From NCBI GenBank assembly GCA_002205965.3, contig NADL03000633.1:62001-126000 (forward strand): a stretch of 64,000 bases of DNA, read 5' to 3'. The DNA is from Kappaphycus alvarezii. Lineage: Eukaryota; Rhodophyta; Florideophyceae; Gigartinales; Solieriaceae. A program made the position numbers and the translations under genes. Below the pieces are notes generated by a model, which had not been told where the DNA came from, ran no database searches, and saw only the letters and a list, made by a program, of their open reading frames with translations. Positions 52,912 through 63,822 of the stretch are shown here, one piece after another (the first letter of the stretch is position 1; every line of letters begins with the position of its first letter).

Positions 52912-53400
52912 ACGTTGCTTTGATGCGAGACTACGAAATCCCGAGCACAACATTCCAGTAGGATCTTACGTGTTCCTAAGAAAGGAATACCTCGGAGATC
53001 AAGACCGCGAGCATAAGCTAGCACCGGTCACCACAGGACCCTACAGAGTAAAGGAAATCAATTATGACACCGTTTTTATCCAAGATGGAGACATCATGGA
53101 GCGGGTCTCATGAGATAGAGTTGAATTAGCTCCTAGTCCGTTGGCCAGGGTAAAAGAACCGCAAATAAACGCCAAAAATACAAAAGCCACTCAAGTGACA
53201 CAAGAGCAAGCGACTTTACAAAGCAGAACGGTACTAGCAGTTATTCCAGAAGATGACACAGTATCGCGATGTATTGTTGATCTCCAAATGGATGTTTCTA
53301 CTAAGACATCAACAATGGAAGACATTACTCATGCCATAAAAAGGGTATTAGACCTTAAGTTAACATCCAAGGACTCACATGGTCAAGATGAAGACTGAGA
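52912..53400 (+). pseudogene. Gypsy-D integrase tail and Pol C-terminus
   Basis: GPYRVKEINYDTVFI matches the small barrel after the integrase core. After a stop at 53111 an open frame 53141-53398 (Gln/Thr-rich) has no known domain. Confidence 0.45.
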
Positions 53401-53559
53401 GGAGTCACAGCCCTTTGAAGAGGATGCAAAAGAGATTGATAATCAATTACAATGCAGATCGAGACGTAATAACGTTGATGTGGATTTAGGAGTGACTGAC
53501 CATCCACAATAGCAAGAGACTAAGAAGTCCCAACCTCAGTTAACTAGTAAGTCGCCACG

Positions 53560-55133
53560 TCAAGTTATTCAAAGTCAAATAAGAAGAAGTTCAGTTCAAT
53601 ATGTTGTTGATCAAATTGTTGGTTCAGGCCGTCACACTGGGATACCGATAGGTCCTGCAGGGGCAACCCGTAATCAAGTAGGGTCCAACATTGGCGGAGA
53701 GGCAGTTGCTGTTGCTGCCGTGACGGCAAGGCCCGTCCCTGAAGGAACATCTGCCGTATCACAGGATCGTGTCGTCTAGGACACACGCTGCCTCATCGTG
53801 GCACTCCTTGAGGAGGAAAGCAAGAAGCTCCGCTTGGAGATTGAGGAACAAGGCGCAGTCTTTCGCGTGGCGCTGGCATAAATTGACGCCAAAATGACGT
53901 CTATGAAGACGGAAAAGAATAAGGGTGCAGACTTTGAGGTCATTGACCAGTTAACGGTAGTGGTGCAGCATGCACGGCGTGACGCAAATTATGCTCTTGA
54001 ATAGCTTAATAAATCTTGCGATGACGCGAATGAAAGATTTGGCCGAGGGGCAACGCGCATGAAATTCTTGGAGATCGCTGCCTTTGTCGGGTCTATTAGC
54101 CGAGAAGTTCCGTCGTCGTAGAATGAAGAAGAAGCGCTAGATCGAGAATCCCGTAAGGGTAGGTCGCGAAAGCAGAGGGACCCTATGAAGTTTGTATGGA
54201 AGACGAAGACGTCGAAAAACGATGACTCAGGGAGTTAGCGGAGGCATCGAGCTCTAGAGGTATCGGGAGCGAGGCTGGAGAGACAAATAGCCTAAGCTCT
54301 GAAGAGCCTGTGCACAATACAGAGAAATCAGGAGAACGATCCTCCAGGAGCAAGCACACGTCTAAAACGAGCGGAAACCACTCTCAAAAGGTTTAAAGCA
54401 TCGAGATAAGGATGCAAAGCCTGAGAAAATCGCTTCGAGGGGCGGACCGCTCTGGGGGGATTTGAAAGAGTTGCATCCGACTAATTACCGTTTTAGGCAT
54501 ATGTTGTCATATAGGACTTACAGGTTGCGCAACCCTAAAACATCTCTCTCTTCGAGACGCCGGAGCGCAGTGCGAAAGATTCTTCGTTACATACCCTGAA
54601 GGTTCGCCCAAAAACTATCTTTACAGATCAAGACGCCGTCTTAGTATTGGACTTTCTCGCCAAATTCGTCAAATACTTTGATATGCAAGAGGTGAATGAG
54701 GCAAAAAGCTTTCTTTTACCCCCAAATTTGTAAGTGGAATCGCTTAAAAGCATTTTACGTCTGTTTTGCAGACCGCTGGAGCTCACCATGGTAAGATCAT
54801 GGCCGGGTCAGAAGCCTTTAAATGGCTTCTGCGAAGCCTCGTCACCGATGAAACCTTGGAGAAGCGATAACAGTACTAACGGGTGTGAATCAGCGCTCTT
54901 CAGAGGATAAAATGGAGTTTTATATTCGGGTAAGCAAAGACAGTAATCGCTGGGGTAATGTGAATACAATTGACGAGCAGATGACAATGTTCATCGAAGG
55001 TTTAAACAGGAGTCATAGGACTATTGTATCGCAGTATCGCCAAAATAAACCGGAAGTTCCTTTTTTAAGGTTTGTCAATTACGCAAAAAGGCTAGGTGCT
55101 GCGATCCGCGCAGGCAGCATCCAATTTAAGAAG
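53560..55133 (+). pseudogene. Retroelement C gag, first part
   Basis: Decayed + frames: LLEEESKKLRLEIEEQGAVF (coiled coil, about 53800-53870), a Ser/Lys-rich region, DAVLVLDFLAKFVKYFD (about 54630-54690), and an open 54885-55138 frame with FYIRVSKDSNRWGN and MFIEGLNRSHRTIVSQYRQN, a gag/retrotrans-gag-like helical pattern. The frame continues across element P (TSD GTCAC) into 62624, so P inserted in this gag. Confidence 0.55.
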
Positions 55134-55138
55134 GTCAC

Positions 55139-55857
55139 TGATGTGCGCAAATTCGCACACGAAAAAATTTAGATGAGGACCATAATTGTATACAGTATTG
55201 GAACTGGGAAGATATTTTTACAGTTTTTGAATTTGCAAGATATTTTTAATTTGGATGAGTGTGGCAAATTCATCGGTTGATTTTTTATTTTAGGACACGC
55301 TGTCATAGTGGATGTCAGTACAGTTCTAGGTTGTGGGTGATACTACGAGTGACTCTGAAAGGTCTATATAATGGCCACATCAATTCCCACCCCTGGCCGA
55401 TGGGTGGCTGGCATGGGTATGGCACCTAGATATTTACCTTGAGGAAATATCTTCTAATAGTCTCTCTGGTTCACACGATTCCCGTGAATGCGTTTTATGG
55501 TATTTAGTATGTTTGATTGAGACTTTAGGATTAGCCGAAAAGTCTATATAAGCTGAGTAAAGTGCTTCCTCCTTGAGAGGTCAAGCAAGTTGGCAGACAA
55601 CTTCAGGTCAAGCTCCGAGTAGTAGGAAGTTGAGAGTCAACTTCAAACCCAAGAAAACTTTTTCCTTAGCAAGTCGCAGAGAATCAGTGGTAGACGCTGC
55701 CCCTTTTATACTTGCTTGTAGCCCTCTCAACTCTCTCCCATATACACTGCTTTTTATTTGTTCAACTATACCACGGTAGCACTCTTGTCGCTCGCAACAC
55801 CTCCGTCTTGGGGTAGTTGGTTCTAAGTATCTCTTCTCCCGACGATTTCCCCTATCA
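55139..55857 (+). repeat. 5' LTR of element P (719 bp, short form)
   Basis: Begins TGATGTGCGCAAATTCGCAC and ends TTTCCCCTATCA. Promoter box TATATAAGC near 55545; a second TATATAATGG lies upstream near 55365. The right half is shared with the LTRs of M, the left half is not. Confidence 0.96.
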
Positions 55858-55877
55858 TTTGGTACTCTTGTGGAGGG
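55858..55877 (+). promoter_or_regulatory. Primer binding site region of element P
   Basis: TTTGGTACTCTTGTGGAGGG directly after the LTR. It differs by one base from the site of element M (TTTGGTATTC...). Confidence 0.5.
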
Positions 55878-55946
55878 GGTTGCACCCGAGGTATTCGAGT
55901 TGAGCAGTCTTAGGGAACCATTCGAGGGGATTTCTTTTCTGTAATT

Positions 55947-56870
55947 ATGGATCTCAACGCTGCTCGTATAACGTTCACAGGGGGCAAGAATGAAGACGTT
56001 GAGGAGTTTCTCTATACATATGTCAACGTTGTGATGCGTGAGAAGAGCGATGAAGAGAAGGCCGAAAGTATCTTCGCCTATCTTCATGGTGACGCAAAGC
56101 ACAAATATAAGGCCAAGTTTATCAACGGGTGGTCTCTTAACGGGAATGGGCGTAACTTCGGTGAGGTATGTGAGTGGCTTGTGAAAGAATATGCTAAGCA
56201 GGTAGAACCAGATGAGATGATTCGTACCGCCATAGAGGCCCGGCTCAACTTCGACGATTTGTTAAGCTCATTGGTATACTTGTGTGATCTCTATGAAAAG
56301 GCTGGGTTCAACGCCAAGCCAAGTACGGAATGCTGCGTAAGGCGGCGATGGGGGATAAGCGGCTCTCCGATTTCCTCCTCATCAAGGGCCCTCACACTTT
56401 TAATGAACTGAAGGGTACCATAGTAGAATTTGTCAAAAATTCGGAGACGTTTCAGTCACTGAGTGAGGTACCGAGGGAAACCCGCACATCGGTGTCTATC
56501 GTACATCCTGAAAAGAATTATCAAAGGCCAGCGACTAGCGCAGCAGCATTGGAATCAGTCAGGAGCGATGTCAAAAACTTGGAAGAAAGGTTGGAAACCC
56601 GATTCGATAATCGACTTGACATGATAACCTCGCAGTTGGAAAGCCTTACTCTTACCATTAAGAAGAACCAGTCTGGGGCCCCAAGGCCGCAGAAGTCTGT
56701 TCCTACTGTCACAAGCCTGGACACTTTGCAAATAGGTGTCCTGATAATCCACATAGAAACACTCGTTGTGGAAAGTGCGGTCGTTACGGGCATCATGAAA
56801 GTAACTGCTGGTCTAAAGACAACAGAAGAGCAAATTTATCGGACGCGAGGAGTGAGTCAGGACCAGAGAT
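55947..56870 (+). pseudogene. Element P gag with two CCHC knuckles, frameshifted
   Basis: Start ATG 55947 (MDLNAARITFTGGKNEDVEE). The frame is shifted near 56318 by one missing C in a C-run, continuing as the 56330-56872 frame (KRLSDFLLIKGPHTFNELKG and the coiled-coil-like SVRSDVKNLEERLETRF). A further shift near 56680 leads to two zinc knuckles CX2CX4HX4C at 56698-56739 (CSYCHKPGHFANRC) and 56767-56808 (CGKCGRYGHHESNC). The lesions differ from those of M, so the two copies decayed, or were misread, independently. Confidence 0.8.
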
Positions 56871-56999
56871 GAAAATCTTACAAAACAGGAAGGATCAAAG
56901 GTTGGCGGATGCCGGTAATGTATCCATCGCTGAAGAAATCAGTCAAGTTAATGTGACAAAAAGGGATGGGGAAGGGAACGTTTTGTCGAAAAAACCTAG

Positions 57000-57790
57000 G
57001 CTAGATTATGGAATGCTGGAGCATATCCCAGCACCTGTACCTCCTCGAACCAAGAGGCTTGATCAAGTTGTTCCAGGGTGGGAAACACTTCGGCCAAGAA
57101 GACGAGAAAGAGTAAGAAATTTAAGAGTATCCCGAAGGACGTACTAGAATATGTGAAGAAGTACAATTTGGTGGCTGAGCTTGCATCGGCCCCAACTGGG
57201 ATAACGTTTGGTCAACTTTTGAGGGGCGACGCAGAGGACGCGAGAAAGAACTCAAAAAAATTATCAGGTCTAATAAGTCCGCTAAGGGTAAGAAACTGTT
57301 TCTTCAATCGGCCTCGACAGCACCAAGACGTCTTAAACTAGTACCAGTCAAAGTATTGGGAATGCAAACCCAAGCTCTTTTCGATTCGGGCGCTGTTCCA
57401 AACCTTATTTCAGAAACTTTGGTGACAGATCTAGGTCTTGAAATTATTCCAACTACTCGAAGAATAACTGTGGCGGATGGAACCGTATCAAAATGCATGG
57501 GCACTGTTGACAAGGTTTCCGTGTTCTTTGGGGACTCTAAAGTTGATTAGACTTTCTTGTCATGCCTGATCTCCCTTTCGATGCAATCATTGGCTGCCCT
57601 ACCATGGAAAGACTAGGGACCTGCATTGACTTGGGCAACCAAATCGTTTCAGTTAATGTTGACGGCAGAACGTGAAGATGCCCCTGGATTTCGACAAAAG
57701 CACACATCCGGTAGATTTGAAAGAAACGGACAGTGAAGATTTCACTTCTAGCTATGACAGCGAAGATTCGAACCAACTAACACTTTCGGA
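57000..57790 (+). pseudogene. Element P retropepsin, broken
   Basis: Homologous to 11514-12341. The basic patch and LVAELASAPTGITFGQLL are in frame 57078-57341. The catalytic loop LFDSGAVPNLI is in frame 57356-57550. A stop near 57548 and a missing base near 57675 disrupt the second half. Confidence 0.8.
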
Positions 57791-58160
57791 AGTGGAGAAG
57801 GGTACGCTCGGGGGATAATGAACATGACATGGGACGATTATGATTCTGGGTTTGAAACAGATGAAGAATGGAATTCTAGGGTAGGTTTGACACCTGAATG
57901 TGTTTCTTTTTGCGATAATATCGAATCAAAGGACGGAATTCGGGCATGAAAGAAGATTACAATTGCACGGAAAACAAGAATATATCGAATTCCATATCTG
58001 AAGATGTGAGCACGCCGGAAGAGGTCCTTCAAAATTTGGAGGGTGAGGATCAAGAAAAGGACCAGCGCCAAATTGGAGAAATTCAAGAAAAAGTACAGCA
58101 CCTTCCAGCCCCCGCCTCAATGATAATATCCGACATGTTAACATCTTCCGAAGTAATTGC
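57791..58160 (+). other. Acidic protease-RT linker of element P
   Basis: Frame 57946-58179 is Glu/Gln-rich (EDQEKDQRQIGEIQEKVQHL), continuing to MIISDMLTSSEVIAWS before RT. No domain is recognised. Confidence 0.5.
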
Positions 58161-59030
58161 ATGGAGCGTTTCCGATTAAGACAAGCAAGTGTACCGGTCA
58201 CTCACTCATTTGAACTTACCGATACTAAACCAATTTACCACAGGCCTAGACGTCAACCGCCAAAATATGACCAATTTATCTCAGAGAATGTTACAAGTAT
58301 GCTGGAAAATGATATTATTCGGCCAGTTTCATCCCCATGGTCATTTCCAGTTGTGGTAGCACCAAAGAAGGATGGAAAACTTCGCTTTTGCGTCGATTAC
58401 CGACAACTGAACCAGAGAATGATACCCGATCGATTTCCGATCCCAAATATGGAGGAAATCCTCGAGGACTTGAAGGACGGGAGATACTTCACCTCAATTG
58501 ATCTTTACACTGGTTATTGGCAGATTCCATTGGATGAAAAATGCAAGGAAAAAACAACTTTTACCAGCAAAGCCGGTACATTCAGGTTCGAAGTGATGCC
58601 TTTTGGTCTCATGAATGCCCCAGCTACATTCCAAAGAATGATGAACGAGGTTTTGAAAGGACTTCCATTTGCAAGAGTTTATATCGATGATGTAGTGATA
58701 TTCTCAAAAACCTTGGATCAGCACATATCGCATGTCAAGACTGTGGTGGAGAAAATAGCTGCATACAGCCTGAAAATTAAGTTGAGCAAATGCTTCTTTG
58801 CGAAAACGTCTATCCAATTACTCGGTCATATCGTCGATCAAGAGGGAATTAAAGTGGATCCAGAGAAAACGAAAAAAATCAAGTTGGCACCAAGGCCCGC
58901 TTCAAAGACGGAGGTTCGAAGCTTCTTAGGACTGGCCTCATATTACAGAGATTTATCAAAGATTTCGCCAAGACTGCAGCACCGTTACATGCCAGCACAA
59001 CAAAGAACGGAAAATTTTTATGGAACAAGG
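58161..59030 (+). pseudogene. Element P reverse transcriptase
   Basis: The frame 58161-59216 contains VVAPKKDGKLRFCVDYRQLN, FTSIDLYTGYWQIPLDEKCK, MPFGLMNAPATFQRMMNEVL, YIDDVVIFS (58680-58706) and LGHIVDQEGIKVDPEKT, so all palm motifs are present. A one-base shift near 58960-59000 moves the thumb/connection into the following 951-codon frame. Apart from that shift the enzyme looks complete. Confidence 0.85.
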
Positions 59031-59032
59031 AA

Positions 59033-61888
59033 ATGCAAACCGCATTTGAAGAGCTTAAAGATAAGCTATGTGTCCCCCCAGTGCTCATGTATCCAGATTT
59101 CAAGAGACCATTTGTTGTGGAGACAGATGCCTCAGAACGGTCTTTGGGTGCCGTTTTGTCCCAAAAAGATGAAAACGGAAGACTACACCCGGTTCAATTC
59201 GCAAGTCGCACTCTGAATGATGCGGAAAGGAGATACTCAGTCTGCGAAAAAGAAGCGCTCGCTGTTGTCTTCGCACTGAAAAAGTTTCGCGTATACCTTT
59301 TATCACTCGAGAAATTTGTCTTGATAACTGATCACCAGGCACTTAAGACAGCATTCCAAAAGAAAGATGTACATCACCGCTTGGCCCGATGGCTCGACAT
59401 TTTCGCAGAATATCGGTTTGAAATTGTGTATAGGCCCGGACGCAATAATCAGCCTGCCGACTACCTATCCCGCTTGAGGGATCCACTGATTCCAAATGAA
59501 AAAGCTTCCGAGAACATCGTCGGAGTTGCCGAGGTGCAAGTGCCGAACAATAACGAGTACGAAGCTAATATTGACGGACTAATTAAATTCCTGGATGGAC
59601 TAGAAATGAGAAAGGTTGATATTGAACACAGAAATTGGGTACGCAGGAATCAAAAGGCTTTTACACTATGGAATGGGAAACTCTTCCGACACACGAAAGC
59701 CGGTCCTCGACTAGTGGCCCCTTTGAAAGAAAGAATGAAGATCTTGAGGACTTTTCATGATGAGTTAGGGCATTGGGATCTCGAAACAACCAAGAAATTC
59801 GTTACTGAGAGATTCTGGTGGCCCAGTATCCATAAGGACGTCTATAACTTCGTGAAAAGCTGCGACAACTGTCAAAAATTCACGCCAATACGAAAGTATA
59901 AGACAACTCTAGGCTTTCCAGTTTCCGGTCTCTTTGAAACCTTTTCAATTGACTTTGCCGGCCCATTCAAGGAAACCTCTTCCGGAAACAAATATCTCCT
60001 TATAGGGGTGGAACATCTTACTGGATGGCCAATAGCAGTTGCAGTTGAGGAGGCCAATGCTGAAGTGGTCCTGAGATTCATCGAAAAAGAAATAATTGAA
60101 CCGTTTGGTCTTCCAAAAAGGATCATCTCGGATAACGCACTTTGTTTTACTGCAACTTCACTGCTTCGTTTCTTGGAAGAAAAAGGTATTCAGCTAAAGA
60201 CAGTTCTCGCATATGCTCCTATGTCAAACGGGAAAGCGGAGAGGATGGTTGGAACCATCAAACGATCAATATCGAAAACTATGTCCGAGAATGAAATCCA
60301 GTGGGAAGATGCCTTACCAAAAGTGTTATACGGCTATCGGCGAAGAAGAGGAAGAAGTGGACGGTCACCGTTTGAGCTAATGTACGGAAGAGCTCCTAGA
60401 ATGTTACAGAGAGATATGGAAACAAATGTTATCGATGAAGAGAGTAGAGAGGTCGAACTATTGGCCACCGAAAGCTGGAGATCACACCGCGCGCTAACAC
60501 AGACAAGAAATAAGGATGAAGAGCCTCCAGTCCAAACTTTCTCAGTCGGCTCTAAAGTACTTGTAGCACACGGAAAAGCAATGCAACAGGCTGTGAAGTG
60601 GCCGGCTTTCCAAACAAAGTACTCGAACCCTTGCATCGTCACGGAGGAAAGACACCCGCATTATAAGCTCTGTTCAAGCTCAGGGAAGAGATCAAGGAGG
60701 GCAATCCATGCACGTCGTCTGGTCCCTTACCATCAGAGGCCTGAAGAATTCCTTCTCACACAGGACTATGCGCAACCACGAGGCATACTCATCTTTAACT
60801 ATAGAATGATTCCTATGGGAGGAAAAAGGGCCTGGGAATGGATCATCTCGATTACGCGTGACTACTACGAACTCCACGTAATCATCCATTTCTACATTAA
60901 TATATGCCTATGTTTTCGTACGTTGAACGGACCATTGCTACCTCAAGAAGATTTCCGACTATTGATCAGAGTTCTATTCTCATTCCAAAACGGAAGGTTC
61001 ACGGAAGCAGGTCCAGAGTTTGTGGAAGTCATATATCATTACTCTATAGGGAGGTATGGAATGGTAGCTATCGGAGACTTGTCGCAAACATATCTGAACA
61101 TTATCCGTCCAGTTTACGTATTTCTCAAGAACAACCAAGATGTGCGACTGAGAGGTTACAGCTTGCCCCCTGATATGGAATATCGACTGGTCCCATATCC
61201 TCTATGGGAACCTTACGTTGCTCCGCTCAGAAATACAACCTCAGCCGAAGACCAGGATCCTCCCGAGGCCGTGATGATGATACGAGCTGGACCATCAAGT
61301 GATCGGGGCGGATCATCGAAGAGGGCAAGGCGTCGGGAGCAGCGAGGAAGATCGCCAAGAAGATCGCCTCAAACACCGCCTAGTCTCCCAGGGGGAAACT
61401 ATGCATCCTTAATTATTGGACGACTACCAATTAGACGTTGGCTTCGCGAAATGACAGAGGACCCTCGAGAAGCAGAAGTAATTTCCTTTTTTGCCATTAG
61501 TATTTGCATGTGCTTCCAGACCATTCACGGGGCGCACCTTACTCGTGAGGACTCAGTCCTTATGTTGCGAGTTTTTTTCTCCTTCAGATACCCGTTTCTG
61601 GACCCGTTGCCAGAAAAGTTTGCATACTACGTTTACTACCTCACATTTGGAAGGTTTGGAGAAGTGAAACGGGAGGAGCTCATTAGAGAACACTATGAAA
61701 CCATACGCCGAATCTACGAAACTCTTGACCAAGGAGATGAGCCGGTCATCGCACGGTACACACTCTCTCATCATATTGGAAATGAGCTACTACCATATCC
61801 TTATAGTGAACCCTATACTCTCCCTGATGAATGGATAGAACTCCACAAGAACAACAAGAGCAGTGACGAGCCGGGACGTTCGTCTTGA
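59033..61888 (+). CDS. Element P RNase H, integrase and duplicated C-terminal domain
   Basis: A 951-codon uninterrupted frame. RNase H: Asp32 in VVETDASERSLGAVLSQKDE, Glu in EKEALAVVFALKKF, Asp in LITDHQALKTAF, and PADYLSR. Integrase zinc domain: His242, His247, Cys277, Cys280. Core: Asp307 (FSIDFAGPF), Asp367 (IISDNALCF), Glu403 (NGKAERMV), an exact DD35E. After the tail come two homologous domains of about 130 residues at roughly 599-729 and 798-933. Both share I-C-x-C-F-x-T, ED-x-x-L, RV(L/F)FSF, GR(Y/F)G and PYP-x-x-x-PY, and are joined by a basic Arg/Ser/Pro linker. Only the duplicated domain is unknown. Translation probably starts upstream as part of Pol. Confidence 0.88.
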   Translation: MQTAFEELKDKLCVPPVLMYPDFKRPFVVETDASERSLGAVLSQKDENGRLHPVQFASRTLNDAERRYSVCEKEALAVVFALKKFRVYLLSLEKFVLITDHQALKTAFQKKDVHHRLARWLDIFAEYRFEIVYRPGRNNQPADYLSRLRDPLIPNEKASENIVGVAEVQVPNNNEYEANIDGLIKFLDGLEMRKVDIEHRNWVRRNQKAFTLWNGKLFRHTKAGPRLVAPLKERMKILRTFHDELGHWDLETTKKFVTERFWWPSIHKDVYNFVKSCDNCQKFTPIRKYKTTLGFPVSGLFETFSIDFAGPFKETSSGNKYLLIGVEHLTGWPIAVAVEEANAEVVLRFIEKEIIEPFGLPKRIISDNALCFTATSLLRFLEEKGIQLKTVLAYAPMSNGKAERMVGTIKRSISKTMSENEIQWEDALPKVLYGYRRRRGRSGRSPFELMYGRAPRMLQRDMETNVIDEESREVELLATESWRSHRALTQTRNKDEEPPVQTFSVGSKVLVAHGKAMQQAVKWPAFQTKYSNPCIVTEERHPHYKLCSSSGKRSRRAIHARRLVPYHQRPEEFLLTQDYAQPRGILIFNYRMIPMGGKRAWEWIISITRDYYELHVIIHFYINICLCFRTLNGPLLPQEDFRLLIRVLFSFQNGRFTEAGPEFVEVIYHYSIGRYGMVAIGDLSQTYLNIIRPVYVFLKNNQDVRLRGYSLPPDMEYRLVPYPLWEPYVAPLRNTTSAEDQDPPEAVMMIRAGPSSDRGGSSKRARRREQRGRSPRRSPQTPPSLPGGNYASLIIGRLPIRRWLREMTEDPREAEVISFFAISICMCFQTIHGAHLTREDSVLMLRVFFSFRYPFLDPLPEKFAYYVYYLTFGRFGEVKREELIREHYETIRRIYETLDQGDEPVIARYTLSHHIGNELLPYPYSEPYTLPDEWIELHKNNKSSDEPGRSS

Positions 61889-61899
61889 GCGGGAGGGCG
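61887..61899 (+). promoter_or_regulatory. Polypurine tract of element P
   Basis: Purine-rich GAGCGGGAGGGCG directly before the 3' LTR, less pure than in M (GAGAAAGGGGGCG). Confidence 0.6.
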
Positions 61900-62618
61900 T
61901 GATGTGCGCAAATTCGCACACGAAAAAATTTAGATGAGGACCATAATTGTATACAGTATTGGAACTGGGAAGATATTTTTACAGTTTTTGAATTTGCAAG
62001 ATATTTTTAATTTGGGTGAGTGTGGCAAATTCATCGGTTGATTTTTTATTTTAGGACACGCTGTCATAGTGGATGTCAGTACAGTTCTAGGTTGTGGGTG
62101 ATACTACGAGTGACTCTGAAAGGTCTATATAATGGCCACATCAATTCCCACCCCTGGCCGATGGGTGGCTGGCATGGGTATGGCACCTAGATATTTACCT
62201 TGAGGAAATATCTTCTAATGGTCTCTCTGGTTCACACGATTCCCGTGAATGCGTTTTATGGTATTTAGTATGTTTGATTGAGACTTTAGGATTAGCCGAA
62301 AGGTCTATATAAGCTGAGTAAAGTGCTTCCTCCTTGAGAGGTCAAGCAAGTTGGCAGACAACTTCAGGTCAAGCTCCGAGTAGTAGGAAGTTGAGAGTCA
62401 ACTTCAACCCAAGAAAACTTTTTCCTAAGCAAGTCGCAGAGAATCAGTGGTAGACGCTGCCCCTTTTATACTTGCTTGTAGCCCTCTCAACTCTCTCCCA
62501 TATACACTGCTTTTTATTTGTTCAACTATACCACGGTAGCACTCTTGTCGCTCGCAACACCTCCGTCTTGGGGTAGTTGGTTCTAAGTATCTCTTCTCCC
62601 GACGATTTCCCCCTATCA
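61900..62618 (+). repeat. 3' LTR of element P (719 bp)
   Basis: Nearly identical to 55139-55857 (for instance GGGTGAG against GGATGAG and one compensating length difference in poly-C/A runs), followed by the TSD GTCAC. Confidence 0.96.
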
Positions 62619-62623
62619 GTCAC

Positions 62624-63215
62624 CCTACAAAAACCGACGAAGCCTATCAGAACCAAGACTATACATACGAATTTAAAACCTCGTGGTCCTTTTCGCCTAG
62701 TTTATTCCGTTGCCGACTCAGACAGCCATTCGGCTTACGTCCCTCAGAGCAGTGGGCACGCTGAAGCGCTCGTTTTAGGACAGCCCAGTAGCTACTCTTC
62801 AGATTACATAACTACTACGGACAACTCTAGCGGGTCTTACATACAAAACTCTTAGAATTAGAACTGGAAGTTCTAGTGACGTGTTGGCATTGCGCGCTCA
62901 ACCACAAGCTGACAAGTCCGCACCAAGACTCCATATGGAGGATAGGAACAAGCGTCAAATGCGTCCATGATGGATTGGCCGTCCTTGCCTTAAAGGAGCA
63001 AGTCGTACGTTCATTCCGCAGGGATATTCGGGGAAACATCATGCAACAATTTGCTATACTTGCTATAAAAAGGGACATACTTCACCAAATTGTATTCTTC
63101 CTTTCAAGGATTGGGATAAATTTGTTGTCAACTATGAGACCTTCTCTTCTATAGAACGTTTGGAAATACCCTCGAAGAGTTACCAGGAGGTTAAAAGTTG
63201 GCTCAAATCCCTGTA
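62624..63215 (+). pseudogene. Retroelement C gag, second part with zinc knuckle
   Basis: The 62624-62855 part continues the gag frame cut by P. Further on, about 63040-63080, lies CYTCYKKGHTSPNC, a CX2CX4HX4C knuckle, followed by FKDWDKFVVNYETFSSIERL to a stop near 63215. Frame changes lie between. The knuckle identifies this as the nucleic-acid-binding end of Gag. Confidence 0.65.
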
Positions 63216-63525
63216 GGAAAATAAACCAGAAGTATCCGCGCCGGATCAAGTGACAAGCCGCATTGCTCTGCTTCCGTTCGTAGGTCCGAAAACTAAGAAC
63301 GGAACCCTTCTATAACACAAGAGAAGGAGTTTTGCTCAAGCAGACGGAGACGGAAACGTCTCGTTCCCAGCCTTTCTAGCTAATGAAATCGTTAGCGGTA
63401 ATGTTTTTGTGTCTTCGGAGACCAAGCCTGCTCAGGACTCGAAGTCGCTACCGGCGTACCAAATATTGACGTGGAATATATATCTTTTCCCTTATATCAG
63501 TCACCCGTAGCGTTGCGTCCACCGC

Positions 63526-63822
63526 ATGGCTTCTCTCGCGAAGATACTCGTGTTAATACGCATAAACTACAAGGTTTACGCAACCATTGGCCCGACTGTA
63601 TCGCTTATTATCGACACCGGAGCGGGACCCAACTTGATCCGTAAGGAAGAACTCCCACCGAGGGTAGAGGAGCGCATAGCGCATGGTCCCTCCTGGGACA
63701 TTTGGGATGCGAATAATCGATCCCTGCGTACCATAGGGTTGCTCAAGATGCCGGTGAGGCTAGGCCATTTCATAAATCTTGTAGAGTTAATTGTTTTCGA
63801 CAAATTAGCGGTGCGTTTATGT
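63526..63822 (+). CDS. Retroelement C retropepsin
   Basis: A 99-codon frame with SLIIDTGAGPNLIRKEELP (catalytic Asp30-Thr-Gly-Ala) and later LRTIGLLKMPVRLG. The expected L-x-G-x-D-x-(F/L) end continues in another phase (LGADYCDKFFEAIYP, about 63820-63860), so a frameshift lies near 63815. The element continues beyond the window. Confidence 0.65.

Larger units (their letters stand above)
55139..62618 (+). mobile_element. Complete Ty3/gypsy retrotransposon P
   Basis: A 7480-bp + strand element with the perfect 5-bp TSD GTCAC (55134-55138 and 62619-62623) and two 719-bp LTRs differing at only a few sites. The interior (6042 bp) is collinear with that of M (6071 bp). It encodes gag with two zinc knuckles, retropepsin, RT, RNase H and integrase with the duplicated C-terminal domain. 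Unlike M its LTR has no ORF. Gag, protease and RT are split by indels and one stop, while the 951-codon RNase H-integrase frame is intact. Confidence 0.96.

Noticed and set aside
53585-53645. Chromodomain in gypsy-D (YVVDQIVGSGRHTG)
   Set aside because: The start resembles a chromodomain, but the aromatic cage and the rest of the fold do not follow. Too short to call.
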